Part shown: positions 33,371-45,663 of the stretch, one piece after another | How the letters are laid out: each line of letters begins with the position of its first letter | How positions within the stretch are numbered: position 1 is the stretch's first letter | Assembly: GCA_030248215.1 (NCBI GenBank) | Contig: JASANG010002320.1 | Span: forward strand, 23,626 to 87,625 | Direction of reading: 5' to 3' | Length of the DNA: 64,000 nucleotides | Source of the DNA: Enoplolaimus lenunculus | Taxonomy: Eukaryota; Nematoda; Enoplea; Enoplida; Thoracostomopsidae | Notes under the pieces: model-generated | Seen by the model: the letters and a program-made list of their open reading frames with translations, nothing else | What the model was told of the DNA's origin: nothing | Databases searched by the model: none | Program-made: the position numbers and the translations under genes

Positions 33371-34441
33371 ATTTACCATTTTTGAGCGAAGCGAAACTCC
33401 GAGCGAAGCTCCGAGTTTCGCGAAGCGTTTTATGTTTTGTACTTGGGGGTCGAAAGGTGGATGTCCGTCTGTCCGTCTGTCCGTCTGTCCGTCCGAAAAG
33501 AATCTCAGGAACGGCAAAGCCGATTTTGATAATTTTTTTGTTTGAAAGCCAATTATCCTGTTTTAAAATTTAAAGCCGTTTATTAGCTACAGGCGAATTT
33601 GCATAATTAATTAAGCCTAAATTAGGACTTTCCACAATATTTCGCTAATTATTACAGTTAGAAGCTGTTTACAGACCTCCAAAAACCGATACTTGAGCAG
33701 TTATCTAATAGATAATTTGAATATTAGCATAGTTTATAAGCCTAAATTAGGACTTTTTACAATATTTCACTAATTATTAAGGTTGAAAGCAATATAATTT
33801 CAGCACTAAAGGGTTTTTAGGTGCGAGGAATTTGAATAAATTGTTTACAAACCTCCGAAACCGATAATCGAATAGTTAGCTAATAGCTAATTTGCATATT
33901 AGCTTAATTGACAAGACAAAATTAGGACTTTTTAAATTATTTCAATAATTATTACGGTTTACTGAAGGTTTTTTGGTGCGAGCAATATGAATAAATTGTT
34001 TACAAACTTCTAAAACCGATAATTGAGTAGTTAGCTAATAGAAAATTTGCATATAAACATAATTGATAAGCCTAAATTAGGCGTTTTTACTATGTTTCAC
34101 TAATTAAGGGTTACAAGCAATCTAATTTCAGCAATAATGGGTTTTCGGGTGCGAAGAATCTGAATAAATTGTCTACAAACCTTTAAAACCGATTATCGAA
34201 CAGTTAGCTAATAGCTAATTTGCATATTTGCTTAATTGACGAGAAAAAATTATGACTTTTTAAACTATTTCAATAATTATTAGGGTGGCTGAAGGGTTCT
34301 TGGGTGCTAGGAATCTTAGGAAATTGCTTAAAAACCTCCAAAATCGATAAATGAATAGTTAGCTAATAACTAAATTGCATATTACCTCAATTGCTTACGT
34401 GCGTTCGAGCTTCGCTGAACAAATGTAGTCCCACTACGACT
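33371..34441. mobile_element. repeat element with (TGTCCGTC)n and AT-rich subrepeats
   Basis: Begins GAGCGAAGCGAAACTCCGAG, then GTTTTGTACTTGGGGGTCG and four TGTCCGTC units. From about 33575 to 34390 similar AT-rich units of roughly 150-170 bp recur, sharing AGTTAGCTAATAGCTAATTT and CCTAAATTAGGACTTTT. The right end GTTCGAGCTTCGCTGAAC inversely matches the start. A shorter reverse copy lies at 58332-59075. No coding frame; class uncertain. Confidence 0.65.
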
Positions 34442-34639
34442 GGTAATAATTCTATAAGTTGCAGTTTTTAACACGAAAAGCGTTTAAAATAATGCTTCAT
34501 TTTTGACTCTAAGAGAAACTGTTTAAGTGTAAAACATTTTGTACTTCGAGAGCTTTGAACAAATTACGGTTATAAATTTTCTGCTTAATACATTTGTAGT
34601 CCAAAACGCCGTTTCTTACAGCTGGCAAACGGCTCAAAT

Positions 34640-34846
34640 ATGGAGAAAATATTAATCACGCGACGAGCGAAAGAAAACTTAATTTCCGCACTTTTAAACC
34701 AATCTGCATTATTGCAAGCTGTCGCTTTATGCTTCTTAAAAGCCGCAGATAACCAAATTTGTAAAAGTTTACCTAAATGCGACAGACGTTATGAGGGGTA
34801 CGGTATTAAACGAAACGTTATGGTTTCTCGTTTCAAACTACCGTAA
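34640..34846 (+). CDS. 68-codon ATG frame, possible small gene or exon
   Basis: Starts at a true ATG and reads MEKILITRRAKENLISALLN, then KAADNQICKSLPKCDRRYEG, ending SRFKLP-stop. Composition is protein-like, with three Cys. No signal peptide, family or splice partner was recognised. Confidence 0.3.
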   Translation: MEKILITRRAKENLISALLNQSALLQAVALCFLKAADNQICKSLPKCDRRYEGYGIKRNVMVSRFKLP

Positions 34847-34959
34847 CTATGTTACTTTCAAAGGAATAATATGTTAGGGTGTCGCTGAACTCATTTTTAA
34901 ACAAACTTAGTAATATCTGACGTCGGTGTCGTTCGTGCCGTTCATCATTGTCCGCGGGC

Positions 34960-35133
34960 TCGTAGTCAGAAAAAGTCCAGGGTGCCTCAGCCACCCAAGA
35001 AAAATTTGGTGCCCTTAGTAAATTTTCAACCTTGCTTGTATATAAGTCATCGAAAACCGTTTAGGCCCCTTCTGAAAAAATTTTAACTCCATAGCCTAGC
35101 GAGGTGAACTGGCTACGGGCCTGATCGTCCATC
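34960..35133. mobile_element. short element with GGCTACGGGCC end
   Basis: The right end reads AACTGGCTACGGGCCTGA, the inverse of CAGGCCCGTAGCCAG at 36001. Elements with this end plus a run of G are common in marine invertebrate genomes from general knowledge; I cannot name the class. Confidence 0.5.
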
Positions 35134-35599
35134 ATTGTGCACTGCCGGGTCGTATGCTGTTTGCCGCAGAAACAACCCCCCCCCTCGCGAGGGCCCACCA
35201 CGGGAAAGAGACGCAAAAAACAAAACACAACAAAAAACCACATCACAAGCTGAAATGTTTTCGGTACAGTTTGATTGACAAAAAACCCACTCAAAAACAC
35301 TTAAACTTTAATATACGTTTGAAGTTTTACTCCAAAATTAAAACTACAAAAATGGCTATTGTCGTTATAGTTCAAAGTGAACTTGGCCGGCATTTTTGAA
35401 ACTTAGCGAATTTGAGTTAAAAAATTTAATTTAAGGGCAACAGTTAAAAATATTAAACCCGCAAGCTGCAAATAATATGTCATAACAATCGGAAATAGGC
35501 GCAATAAAGCAACTACGAAGTTTATAAATCATACTTGCGCTATAAGCAGAACGCGATAAAAATTTCAGTACATAGCTTTTGCAAAAAAATTTCTCGTAT

Positions 35600-35892
35600 A
35601 ACAACTGTGTTTCGCCAACGATTTAAAACTGTACCAGTTATTCGTAATTTTTGCCGAAGTCTTGTTGAGATTTTGTACTGCGCATATACGTTCACTGATT
35701 GAAAATGTTTTTTTACATGTTGGCGTATATATAGGAACGAAGCCTTGTTCACACGCGAAAGTTTTTCATAAACGCTCTTATGAAGATGCCATATTGCCCT
35801 TTACAGTTGATTTAAGAAACGGTAAGTATTTTGTAACAGCAAAAACGGACGGTTATTGTATTAACCTGGTTTCACCGAAATCTGAGGTTTAG
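35600..35892 (+). CDS. possible exon, unrecognised
   Basis: An open frame of about 97 codons without ATG. Its 3' part reads GTKPCSHAKVFHKRSYEDAI and DLRNGKYFVTAKTDGYC. A strong donor (AAACG|GTAAGT) sits inside it after DLRN, so the real exon may end there in phase 1. Two other frames are also open across part of it. Confidence 0.28.
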
Positions 35893-36000
35893 GTACGCCT
35901 ACCACTGAATCTATGCTTAAACGTTAATCCCAAGTATGATTCTAATCAGAAACCTGAATTTATGCCAGCGCATATGAGGCCTATGACACTGCTTACAACT

Positions 36001-36146
36001 CAGGCCCGTAGCCAGCTCACCTTGCTAGGGGGGGCGAAAAATTTTTTTTAGTGACTTACAAGCAATGTTGAAAATTCTCCAGGGGGGGCAAAATTTTTCC
36101 AGGGTAAGCTGAACCCCTCTGGGCACCGTTTTGGCTACGGCCCAGT
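36001..36146. mobile_element. short element with CAGGCCCGTAGCCAG ends
   Basis: Left end CAGGCCCGTAGCCAG and right end TTTTGGCTACGGCCCAG are inverse. Two G runs (CTAGGGGGGGCG, CCAGGGGGGGC) lie inside. Confidence 0.6.
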
Positions 36147-36423
36147 TACAACTATTTAACTGGAGCGGTTTACCCACAGTATATTAAGCTGTCAAACAAG
36201 GATTGAATGTAATAATTGGTTCTGTATAGTTTGAAAGGTGATAGACAACTTAAATTAATCACGACTACCAGCCAGTTTCAAAATTTAAATTAAACTTCAT
36301 TTGCATACCGACCTTAAAGTTTAAAATCAATACAAAAAAAATTTATAGAGTTGACAGTAAATCAGACGTTACTTTGAACGCTTCCGCTTCAGTAATAAAT
36401 TTAAGTTATCTATACATAACAAA

Positions 36424-37225
36424 TTAATTGAATGGTAGAGACCTGGGTCGTAGGTCTGCCGAAAACAAAATTTGTGAAAACATGTCGTGCATCTCAGCTG
36501 TGATGTATTCAGGAATTTCTGATGCGAAGGCTGAGCGATATGTAAGTGTAAACAGCTCGCGGAAAAAGCTAGTATAGTGACCCGAATAAGAACAGAGTAA
36601 TAAGGGTGGGTTCCCATTTTGAGTTCCAATCAATAGGAGTCCGTATCCATAATAAGAGTTTGTAATCGGATAAAGTCCCTAAACTCTAATTAATGTCCAT
36701 CAATCATCCTTAATCGTAGTGCATAAATGACTCTAGGACCAGATAAAGTTGAGCTCGATAGTTTCAAGCATACTTAAGTTTTGAAAGTACTTACATTCCT
36801 TAGTATAACCTTGCGTTATCTATCGTTCAAGCTTTTGATACAAGACAAATAAACGTTTAATTGACTGGATAGTTCAATACCGGATATATCAGTAACGAAG
36901 GGTGGCGGAAGGCGGGTTAGAAATATATAACAGCCCGTAACCAAATAACAGGGGGCTTTTGGACAGGCCAAACAACTATCAGTCTGATCCTCTTATTCGA
37001 GTCACCACAGCAATTAGACACTGAACGCTATTTTTGTACTAAATTTGATACAGTACTTTGATCCCAGTTGCGTAAGAAATTTAATTCTACAACAATATTC
37101 ATTGTTCAATCGGTAAGGCAACTCTTTACATAAAATTGTTGGCTGCGCATATTTATACCGATGTGTATGCAGCTTAAAACAATACTCAACACAACCGATA
37201 TCAAAGCACAACAGTTTTCTATCAT
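36424..37225 (-). CDS. possible secreted protein gene interrupted by a TA-MITE intron
   Basis: A candidate first exon (37225-37159) starts at ATG and encodes a signal-like MIENCCALISVVLSIVLSCI, ending CATCG|GTATAA in phase 1. A candidate last exon starts at 36570 just past a TA-MITE (36572-37010). In the phase-1 frame it gives a Cys-rich tail (CTTCFHKFCFRQ) that ends beyond this entry, at 36369. Another frame of the same stretch, FFRELFTLTYRSAFASEIPE to SLPFN-stop at 36424, looks more protein-like but does not fit that join. Both cannot be right, so this is a lead, not a model. Confidence 0.25.
36572..37010. mobile_element. TA-MITE, CTGTAGTGACC family, copy 4
   Basis: Ends GTATAGTGACCCGAATAAG and CTCTTATTCGAGTCACCACAG; left flank TA, right flank changed to CA. 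Internal words match copy 3 in the same orientation. Confidence 0.7.
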
Positions 37226-37734
37226 TTGTTTACCGCTAATAAATAAAGATTTATACTGTCTTATGCTTCTACAAATTGCGTCAAACCCTTTCATTTACAT
37301 ATTTGCTATGTTGTTTGTTTTTAAAAAATAGAACAGAACAAACGGCGATGAGGTTGTCCGGCATTATAAACCACAAGGTATAATTATTTCGTCCGAAAAT
37401 ATTCAGACACTAATTTTCGTGATGTTACCGGTTTGAAAAAATCGAGGATCAGTAACGTCTGTAGAAATGCAAATATTAAAATTTCAATTGAAATCTTGGA
37501 AAAGTTCAACTTGAAAATGTCAAAAAAATTTTTATTTTAACAGCGCGTTTTTTGCTTTAGGACGTTTGGTTATTTCTAGCCTTGCAGAGTCTCGGTTAAA
37601 CCGTATGTCCAGTTTAATGTATTTTTTACACTACGAAGTTTAAGATAACTAAGAATGCTGTAGTCAAGTTCCTATCGAACGTCCGTTCCACATACATGCA
37701 TATCGTCCATCAATATTTACAAGCACTGAACACA

Positions 37735-37960
37735 TGCCGCGTTCAGCAGCAATAATTTGCAGTTGCACGTTGCATGTGTAACCTACAGGTGCACGTTCCC
37801 GCTGCAAAACTTCGTACGTGTTTTATTAGCCAACGTTTGCAAAAATATGCAATTTCAATATAAATATTGACACAAAATTATATATGAATAATTTGCAAAC
37901 GACTGCAACAAACGTCAAATATAAGCTGCAAAAACTTGCATGTGTGAATTTGGGCTGATT
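37735..37960. mobile_element. MITE with TTGCATGTGTGAAT end, worn copy
   Basis: The right end ACTTGCATGTGTGAATTTGGGCT matches the AGCCCTATTCA family (18099-18361). The left end is poorly preserved. Confidence 0.45.
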
Positions 37961-38689
37961 GAAACTCAGATTGTATGGTGCAAGAGAATGTTTATGGTTT
38001 CTTATGTTTTAAGAGCACTAAAACCATAGCTTGTGCACATGTCGTTACACTTTAGAAGACGAATGAAACCTATACAAATGGTGTGTTCAAAGATCTAAAA
38101 TATAATTGTGATCGGAATTTCTTAAATATGTGCCTTAAGCAGGCTTCAACTACGTCAATTTGCTAGTGTTATTACTGAATTGTAGCATGCAAAATAGTAT
38201 TATCTGTAAGCAAAGCAAGCAACGTAACATATTATAATAGTCAAATGGTGTATATACACAAGTTATTGTGATGCATTATTGGGTATATATCCCAGGTGAA
38301 ATTATATACTGGAAAATAAATTGTTTACCGTTGAACCAAAATTTAAAACTCTACTCAAACTAAATAAAGTAAACTTCTTCCTAAAATGTGTAACTAAAAA
38401 GATTCAGAGTAATGGACATTGCACCGGGACTCAACGTCCGTAGTTTCATTTTTTTTCGATATAACTTTTTGTGGGGCTTTACGTTATGAATTAAGTGATA
38501 CGTGGATGCATAGCAATTGTTTTTCTGAAATATTTAATCTAAACACACGTAAAAAGTTATACGGTCTAGGTTGGATTCACTATGAAACAGTATACAAACT
38601 TTAAAAACGGAACTATCAATCAATAAGACCAGGTGACAAAATCTTTTTTACTCACAGATAAATTAAAAAAGCAATAAAATGTATTTGTT

Positions 38690-38915
38690 GTTCATCTTTG
38701 TAAGATTTGCATGTTTGGGTGTAGCTGGACATCCGTTTCGGGTAAAAATCTTTGTCCGATTCCGGTTCAGTTATACAATTATCAAAAATTGCGTTAATTT
38801 TAGGTTGATTGTGAGTGGTAAACCAATTGAAAATTGTTCAATTTTGTTTTCCATATCTCTTTCCGTTATTTGGATCATTGTCCGTTTCCGTTATTATATC
38901 ATAAAATCCTAGTAT
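38690..38915. mobile_element. GGAAACGGA-family MITE, worn copy
   Basis: Carries GGACATCCGTTTCGGG at left and TTGTCCGTTTCCGTTA at right, as in the copy at 23900-24252. No clear ends. Confidence 0.4.
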
Positions 38916-40900
38916 TTCTCCGAATACCGCTTTCAAAGTACCTGTAGGTAGATCGGTATAAGTTCAAAGTATTGAACATTGTCTTAAAAAAGAATAGCTT
39001 ACAAAATGCAACGAAAAAATACACTTAGGCGCCCTAGAAATATATGTACTAGCTATAAATTCTCACTAGATCACGCTTTTATTTAGTCCCTTTTCAAAGT
39101 GTCGTTATAGAGATATAATATGGCATTGATTTCTACGAGACAAGAATAGGGTTTTTAATTTTGAAACTCCACGACTTTGAGTAGTTCCACAAGCAAGCAA
39201 GCAAACTCGAATCGCGTGCAAAACTGTAGTTTTGGTTTACCGTGAATTGAAGAGTTTAATTTTAAAACTGTTTGTACAAAAAATAACAAATAAAAGTTTG
39301 CTGATTTTTAGTTTTGCTATATTTATGAAACTTTAACTCTAATTTAGGCTTGTAGGCTCGGTTTAACTTTAAGTCGAAAAAATTTAAATCCAATAGTTTC
39401 AGGTATTTTTTGTTTTGCGCTAATTAAAATTTTAGGCAATTCAGAATTTTCACCACAGCTTCAGCAAATTCGTTAATATGAGTTGTCTGAAAAAATATAA
39501 TTGTAAGGTTTTTACATGGTATCGGCGGTGAAATTAAAAACTTTCACATTTCATTTCAACACCTAAAATTAAATTCCCTGTTTTGTACTACCGCAATCTT
39601 TACTACATATTTAGGAGAAAAGTTCCTCGAATATGAACCGAAAACAGTATGACTTTACTAGATTTCTAGAAAAATATGATATATATTATTTGTTAACTGG
39701 GTTTGAAAAAATATTTTTAAATAAGTAAAAACTTTGCTAAATTTTTCCTGATTTTGTTGATCCAAAAAATTAGGAAAAATCTTACAATATTTCTTCATAT
39801 ATACCTTTATTAACTTTATAGTAAAACTATTTTGAAATTTCAAAAAATTTAGGACATTGTTTTTTTACTATATTTCATTATTCTTTTCTTAATTTTCCAG
39901 GAAAAAAGTTTTCGAAAATAGCGAAATTTTATAAATATGATTTAGTAAATTTTTCTACAGTTTTCTTAACTTTGTTACAAAAGTGCACCAAATTTTTTAA
40001 ATTCAAGAACATGTTCCGCTATATTCCGATGTGTTTTTCTTATAAATAATTGTAGGAAGTTTCCATAAAATTTAAAAATTTAAGGAAATATTTTACCACA
40101 CTTTTTCGTTACTTTTGGTGATGTTCTAGAACAAGTACTTTTAAAATTCTACCAACATTAAGCTCAAATTTGAGTAAGTTTCTATTATAAAAATATGAAG
40201 AATCGAGGTATATATTTTATAAAACCTGACGGCTGTCATTTAGCAAAGAACGCTAATTTCTTCATGATACTTAAATTGTAAGGCGGCCGCAGAAAATAAT
40301 ATTTGAACAAATTTGGGGCGCCCCTACAATTGTAACTCACGATTGTTTACTTTTAGACCGAGTCCAATTGGGGGGCACCAGCCAAGTTTAGGGGGGAGGC
40401 AAGGCCCCCATAACCCCTCTTGGGAACGCCTTGCTCTAAATCGATGCACGTTGATGTTTGTAGTCATAAAGGTATATGCATACATTCAGTATCTTTGTGA
40501 GCAACAAATGCATTATTTGAACTCAGTTCTATCAATGGACCGCTATATTAAAAAATTAAATATGTATGAATTTAAATTATCAAAAATATTATTGACACTA
40601 ATGACGAACCGATGCCTGATATAAGAACCGATGCCTGATATAAAACATGGGATAAGATAAGGAACTGCAACAGGGTAACTCAGTGGTGGATCCAAAAGGG
40701 GGCAACCAGGCGTTGCCCGCAAATGGAATCAAAGCCAAAAAATTTGTATTAAAATTTAGTACAAAAATTACCTAAACGTTCGCTTAGTAGTGATATACAT
40801 CACAATTGTTGCGAAGGTGCAATCAGGGGTTGATCAATACTTCGTCTGTGCACGGCCGATTTACAGAATTTTGTTTCTCAACGATACTGTTTTACATATT
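38916..40900. other. AT-rich intergenic, repeat traces
   Basis: Long AT-rich stretch (about 39300-40260) with repeated AAATTTAGG and GAAAAA words but no period I can fix. Two GC-rich scraps at 40310-40430 and 40680-40730 (GGGGGGCACCAGCC, GGGGGCAACCAGGCG) look like transposon ends. No gene supported. Confidence 0.35.
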
Positions 40901-40989
40901 ATTACGTATTTGTAAAATATAATGCAGACAAGGTTTATTCGGCGTACATAATTGAAGGTGGGTGTAGGTGCGCCATCCAAAGTTTGCTG

Positions 40990-41155
40990 TAGATTAAACT
41001 TACACATGCGAATACTTTATGAGCTGTATTGCACATCACATATGTGCAAAAATTCCAGTTAACAATTTGTAGCAACAAATTCACTGAAAACGTTCTGCGG
41101 TGTTTATAACATTCAAGTCTTTCAACTATACCGCTAGCGAACACAAGAGTCACTG
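40990..41155 (-). CDS. possible internal exon, unrecognised
   Basis: Between an acceptor (GCCTTCGGACAG) and a strong donor (GCATGT|GTAAGT) the frame is open and reads TLVFASGIVERLECYKHRRT then NWNFCTYVMCNTAHKVFA. Hydrophobic and Cys-bearing; no domain assigned and no adjoining exons found. Confidence 0.28.
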
Positions 41156-42309
41156 TCCGAAGGCGGTGACAAAAACCTAACTTTAAAAAAACTTACAAAG
41201 CAGAGGAAATTTAAAATGGCAAAACTTTTATTTGAGATAGAACTGAAAAAACTTTTGCTTGAATTTTACTTCTACATTTCTTTGCCTTTATAATTAGTAT
41301 ATACAATTTTTCCAAATAAAAGCTTAGGAAAAGATTGCATACAAATTTTTGAGGAAAAAATTTAGTGAAATGATAGTATAATATCTCATTTCGAGAGATT
41401 GTTTTAACTCTATAAACATGCCTTTTCCTCTGTCGCTTCAGAAATTTGGATATAGAACCTCACTTAAACCCTATGTATGCGCTCTGGCAAGATCTCATTA
41501 TTAACGAATGATTGTAACCCTGGTGGAATCTGATCTGGTATAGCTTTTATTAAACGACTTCAAAATGAGTATGCTTAGAGTAAATTTTGAAATCAAGTTT
41601 TTTGTTCTCAAAAAATATTTCAAATAAAGTAATATTTACCGTTGTACGTTTTTTTGTAGACTGATATGGTCAAAGTATATTGGATTTTTGGTACCGAAAA
41701 AAAGGGAAGGGCGCTGGGCCGAAACTGAAACCTAACACTGTAATTATGTTTGACAAAAACATTTGCAAGCTCATGTAAAAACTACAATCTACATTATGTG
41801 CGAACCATAGAAGTATTACAAGGGTTTTGGAATCCGTTACAGGCCTGAAGTTAAGCTGAGAGCCTTAAAATATATATAAATATACATTTCTATATAAAAA
41901 TTATAAGGCTATGCATAGTTTAGTTCAGAATACGAAACTAGTCTCACCCTAAGCCTATGCGTTTTGGGAAATTGGCAAACACACCACTTACCAATGCAAC
42001 CGGAATTCAAAAATGGCTGCATGAATTTTAAAACTGTGTGTCATCGGAAACGAATTCTCAAATGAGCGTTGCACCTATCGCCACGTTTAGAAATATGCCA
42101 TCAAACAAGCAAACTGCAGAAGTTACGATGTTAAATTTTGATCATATGTAAGACATATTAAACGCGAAACAATGTTATTTGGTTGAATGCCAAATGTATG
42201 GTCACTGCGAGCTGAATTTGTTGATAATGCAAAACCAATGCAAGGATAATGACGCTGGTCACTGTATAATTGTCATGTTGATGCGCTGAGAAACTTGTTT
42301 GCCGGTTTG

Positions 42310-42824
42310 CTCCGTTATCCCCCCAGCCCGCGTTTGCCCAAAAATGGATCGATTTTGAAAATTTTTGCACATTTGAAGTTCTCATGACCTCCCATGAAGC
42401 CAAAATTTGAATTTTTGAAAAAGTCAAGTTTTTAAGGTCCCAAGGTCCCCCTTTTGGACCCAAAAAAACTTTTTGTCAAAAAGTTGGACAAATTATATAC
42501 TATTCGATGCCGATTGCGAAGCTGAGTTCAATAATGTTAAAGTTTTCGCAATCAGAAAACTGGTAGCGAATTATCGTCCAATAACTGATTTGGTGCCGAC
42601 CGAAATAGTTTGCAGCGCGCCAAATCAGTTATTTGACAGTAACTAGTTAACCATGGGTCCCAATAGGGACCTTGGGACGTTAAAAAATTGATTTTTTCAA
42701 AAATTCAAATTTAGGAGTGAAATAATTAGGGGAGGTCATGAGAAGCTCAAATATTCAAAAAATTTTAAATCCAACGATTTTTGGGCAAACGTGGGCTGGA
42801 GGGATAATGGAAAGGACCGTGTTT
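42310..42824. mobile_element. MITE with long inverse arms (CCCAGCCCGCGTTTGCCC)
   Basis: Left arm starts CCGTTATCCCCCCAGCCCGC, right arm ends GGGCTGGAGGGATAATGG. The arms share GAAGTTCTCATGACCTCCC-like text and TTAAGGTCCCAAGGTCCC and run for nearly 200 bp. Related to the inner part of the insert at 20508-21390. Confidence 0.65.
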
Positions 42825-43883
42825 ATCTACTAGCGATTGCATATTACAGCCTTTGCAAACGGGTTTCATTGCCGCTTATAATTTTAACATTTTCAGTCAA
42901 ATGGTTAGATTCTTAAAATATCAGCCTTATGCATGCATCCTTGAAGGGCTTAGGGTTGCGCTGTACTCGCTGCGTGCCCCCGGACGCCATCGCACGCCGC
43001 GCAAAACTGTAAACTAGAATTCATAGGTTTCGTAAGGAAGCTTTCGCTGTTGGCGACTGAGTCACAAACGATTTATCAGTTCTACTTTAAAATTTAGTTA
43101 TTTTAACAATTTTTCTTCGGTGTCGTGTCGCCGGGTGTACCTTTGATTTAGAGACAGACACTACTGAGCGCAATCATATACAAGTGTTTACAGCTATGAG
43201 ACTCCCATAAGAATTACTTCTCTAAAATGGTTCGATTCAAATGTTGCAACGGTGAATTTTTAAATAGTTTAACCTAAATTTAAATATTTGCATGAAATAT
43301 CGGTTGAACCTATACATATCTCAAGGGATACTGCTTACTTTATATTGGTTTTACTCGGAAACTGTTGTGTTTTGGCATCCTGATGTTTAAGCCCTGCCGT
43401 CTATATTATTTTAGTGTCTAAAAACCCTGCCGTATGCTCAGGCTTTAAGCCTAAGACTAAAATGTCGTTATCATCATGTGGTCAATTTTTGTGCATGACT
43501 TAAACTGTAAAAGTACTGTAAATAAGATTCATTTTTTGAGCAATAACATGTTAAAAATATCAAAGAAAAAATAAATATATTTCAGGGGTTAAGCTTATTG
43601 AGTTATAAACTAATTTTGATGGGTCAAATATATACAGGATATCAAAAAATATCGAGTATTAGTGTTAAAACGAGAATGGCCGGCCGTAACTTGCCCAAAA
43701 TGCTTTAGACTGCGCAGGCAATTCGTAAAGTTTGCTGAAATTTCACATCCAGTTTACAAGTGAGGCAAAACTTTCACACGCGGCGCAAAACTTTGCCATG
43801 CTGACTGTGGCTACAGGTAGCAAAACAAGCAGTACGCCATATAATAACAAATCAAAAGTGTGAGTGGCGCCGGAGTTGAATTA
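42825..43883. other. intergenic, nothing recognised
   Basis: AT-rich sequence with no supportable coding frame or RNA gene. A few TAAGCC hexamers near 43440. Confidence 0.35.
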
Positions 43884-44092
43884 CTGTAGTAATTCGAATA
43901 AGAGGGGGAAGATAAGAGTCCAGAATGCCTATTTTGAGTCTGAACCTACTGAAATCAATTCCCTATAGACTTGGGAAATAGATAGAGTCTAAACGTCAAT
44001 TACCCTAACTGAATAGCGTAAACGCTTCCTGGAGCAATTTACTTAATTGCCTATTCACAGCAGCATACTCAAGTCTCAAAAAGTATATTTTT
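43884..44092. mobile_element. TA-MITE, CTGTAGTGACC family, partial copy 5
   Basis: Left end CTGTAGTAATTCGAATAAG follows TA; similarity fades before the adjoining MITE at 44100. Confidence 0.55.
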
Positions 44093-44099
44093 AATGGAA

Positions 44100-44525
44100 A
44101 ACCCTATTCACACGTCCAAGTTTTTGCAGCAAAAATTGTATGCAACTGCCATGTGTAAGTTCTGTAACACTACACTTAAGTTCTCGTAACTGCAAATAAT
44201 TCATTGGCATTCCTCCTATTAAACTTAATTCGCACATGTTAACGCAGTTGCAAGACGTTTGAATTTACTGTACCTGCAACTTGATTGGCCAACAAAAACC
44301 AGGTTGTTAACCGCTTCTGATTCAATTAAAACTTTAGAACTTATTCACCCGTGAACTAATTACTGGAGTACTTGCTTGAAAATAGGTTTCAAGTCAAGAA
44401 ATTTCGAGTAAAGTTTTTTCATGTCAAGATTTAAAATGAAAGTGATGTTTTTGGAGCAGCAACTTATTCGTGCAAGTGGCAGCTATGAGTTCTCGGTGCA
44501 AAAACTTGCATGCCTGAATAGGGCT
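44100..44525. mobile_element. MITE with CCCTATTCACACG ends
   Basis: Left ACCCTATTCACACGTCCAAG and right CTTGCATGCCTGAATAGGGCT are inverse copies. Larger relative of 18099-18361; TAA follows the right end. Confidence 0.6.
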
Positions 44526-44848
44526 TAATGAACTTGAACCACAAAAAATGGCAGGCTTCAAACGTGTGTGGTCCAAATAGCTGGAGTTGACCTGAAACGA
44601 ATAACGAGAATCGTACTCTATACAGATGTGAAATTAATTATCGGTCACCGCCTGCTGTACGGTCAAACAACAGTATAGGTCGTAGAAAAAAGTTGTCGCA
44701 ATTTTGACACAAAATTATATTGGAATTTTTTAGCTTATTTTAGTTAATTTCAGTTCCGAATATCAGATCATCACAAGAACAAATTGAATCCGCGTTTTAA
44801 GCCAAACGGTAAATTTCGACGGAATCGGAAGTTTTGCACCATTGCACA

Positions 44849-45663
44849 ATGACTGAAGGAAGTAAGTAAATACTCAAAAGTTCCATCTCTTCACAAAAGA
44901 TATGTTTTGTGGTGATTATAAACAATGATGTTCTTTTTTTATATTTTTCACATTCTACAATCTCGTTTACCCGTGGCTGGCATGTCTAACTGGGACGTCA
45001 AAGGTACCGATTTCCAATGCCACCGGTCAACCTGAGGATATGTCGAGTTTCGCAAAAATTATCTGACCTCTAGGGTCCTGCAAAAGAATTGTGAAACATG
45101 CAAAAATGCCTATACCCTCGTTTCCGTAAAAACTTAAACGTGTACACATCTTCTTATTTTGTTGTAGTTCTTGAATGCCATCTGGTCGTGTCCAATATCT
45201 TACTGTTTGAGACATCAAAACAATCGTGACATCGCTAAAATGGCAATAGTTTTCTCGCTATGCGTATTTTCAAAAATCCACTATAACCACTAAACACGCC
45301 ATGCCCCTACTAACATCACACCATGAATATTAAATTACATATACATCTGATTAGGTTTGTGAAAATTCCCAAAAGATAGCCAGAAACAATTAAACAATTC
45401 TTCAAACAGTTGTTGAAAAAAAACGTATCACCAGAGTGATTGACAACTTAATAGGCTATTCTTTGGTCTTTGCTGTCGCGCTTGTTCTCTATCCTTTGTC
45501 ACCAGTTGCAAGTCTTTTCGCTAATGAATCTTTTGGGTTTAAAATGGCGACTTTAACTTTCGGTATCACTGTCAGTCAGGCCGGGATCGAAAGTTTAGAA
45601 CAAAGGGTTACGCGAGATGAAATACTGAGAAACCCTCTTGATCTTTACAAGCGAAAAGACTAA
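44849..45663 (+). CDS. small two-helix membrane protein, two exons, 88 aa
   Basis: Exon 1 (44849-44861) is ATGACTGAAGGA plus one base before a consensus donor A|GTAAGT. Exon 2 (45410-45663) follows acceptor TTCTTCAAACAG. Both sides are phase 1 and join as MTEG-I-VEKK. The protein has two hydrophobic segments (IGYSLVFAVALVLYPLSPVA, and FKMATLTFGITVSQAG), a charged loop and a soluble tail ending LYKRKD. Size and shape recall small organelle or ER membrane proteins, but I do not recognise the family. The 548-nt intron holds other open frames on both strands, including a 63-codon minus-strand frame at 45027-45218. The first exon has only 13 coding bases, so the join needs transcript support. Confidence 0.5.

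Noticed and set aside
33290-33573. Frames with SVRLSVCPS and TDRRTDGHP
   Set aside because: They read the TGTCCGTC tandem repeat of a transposable element.
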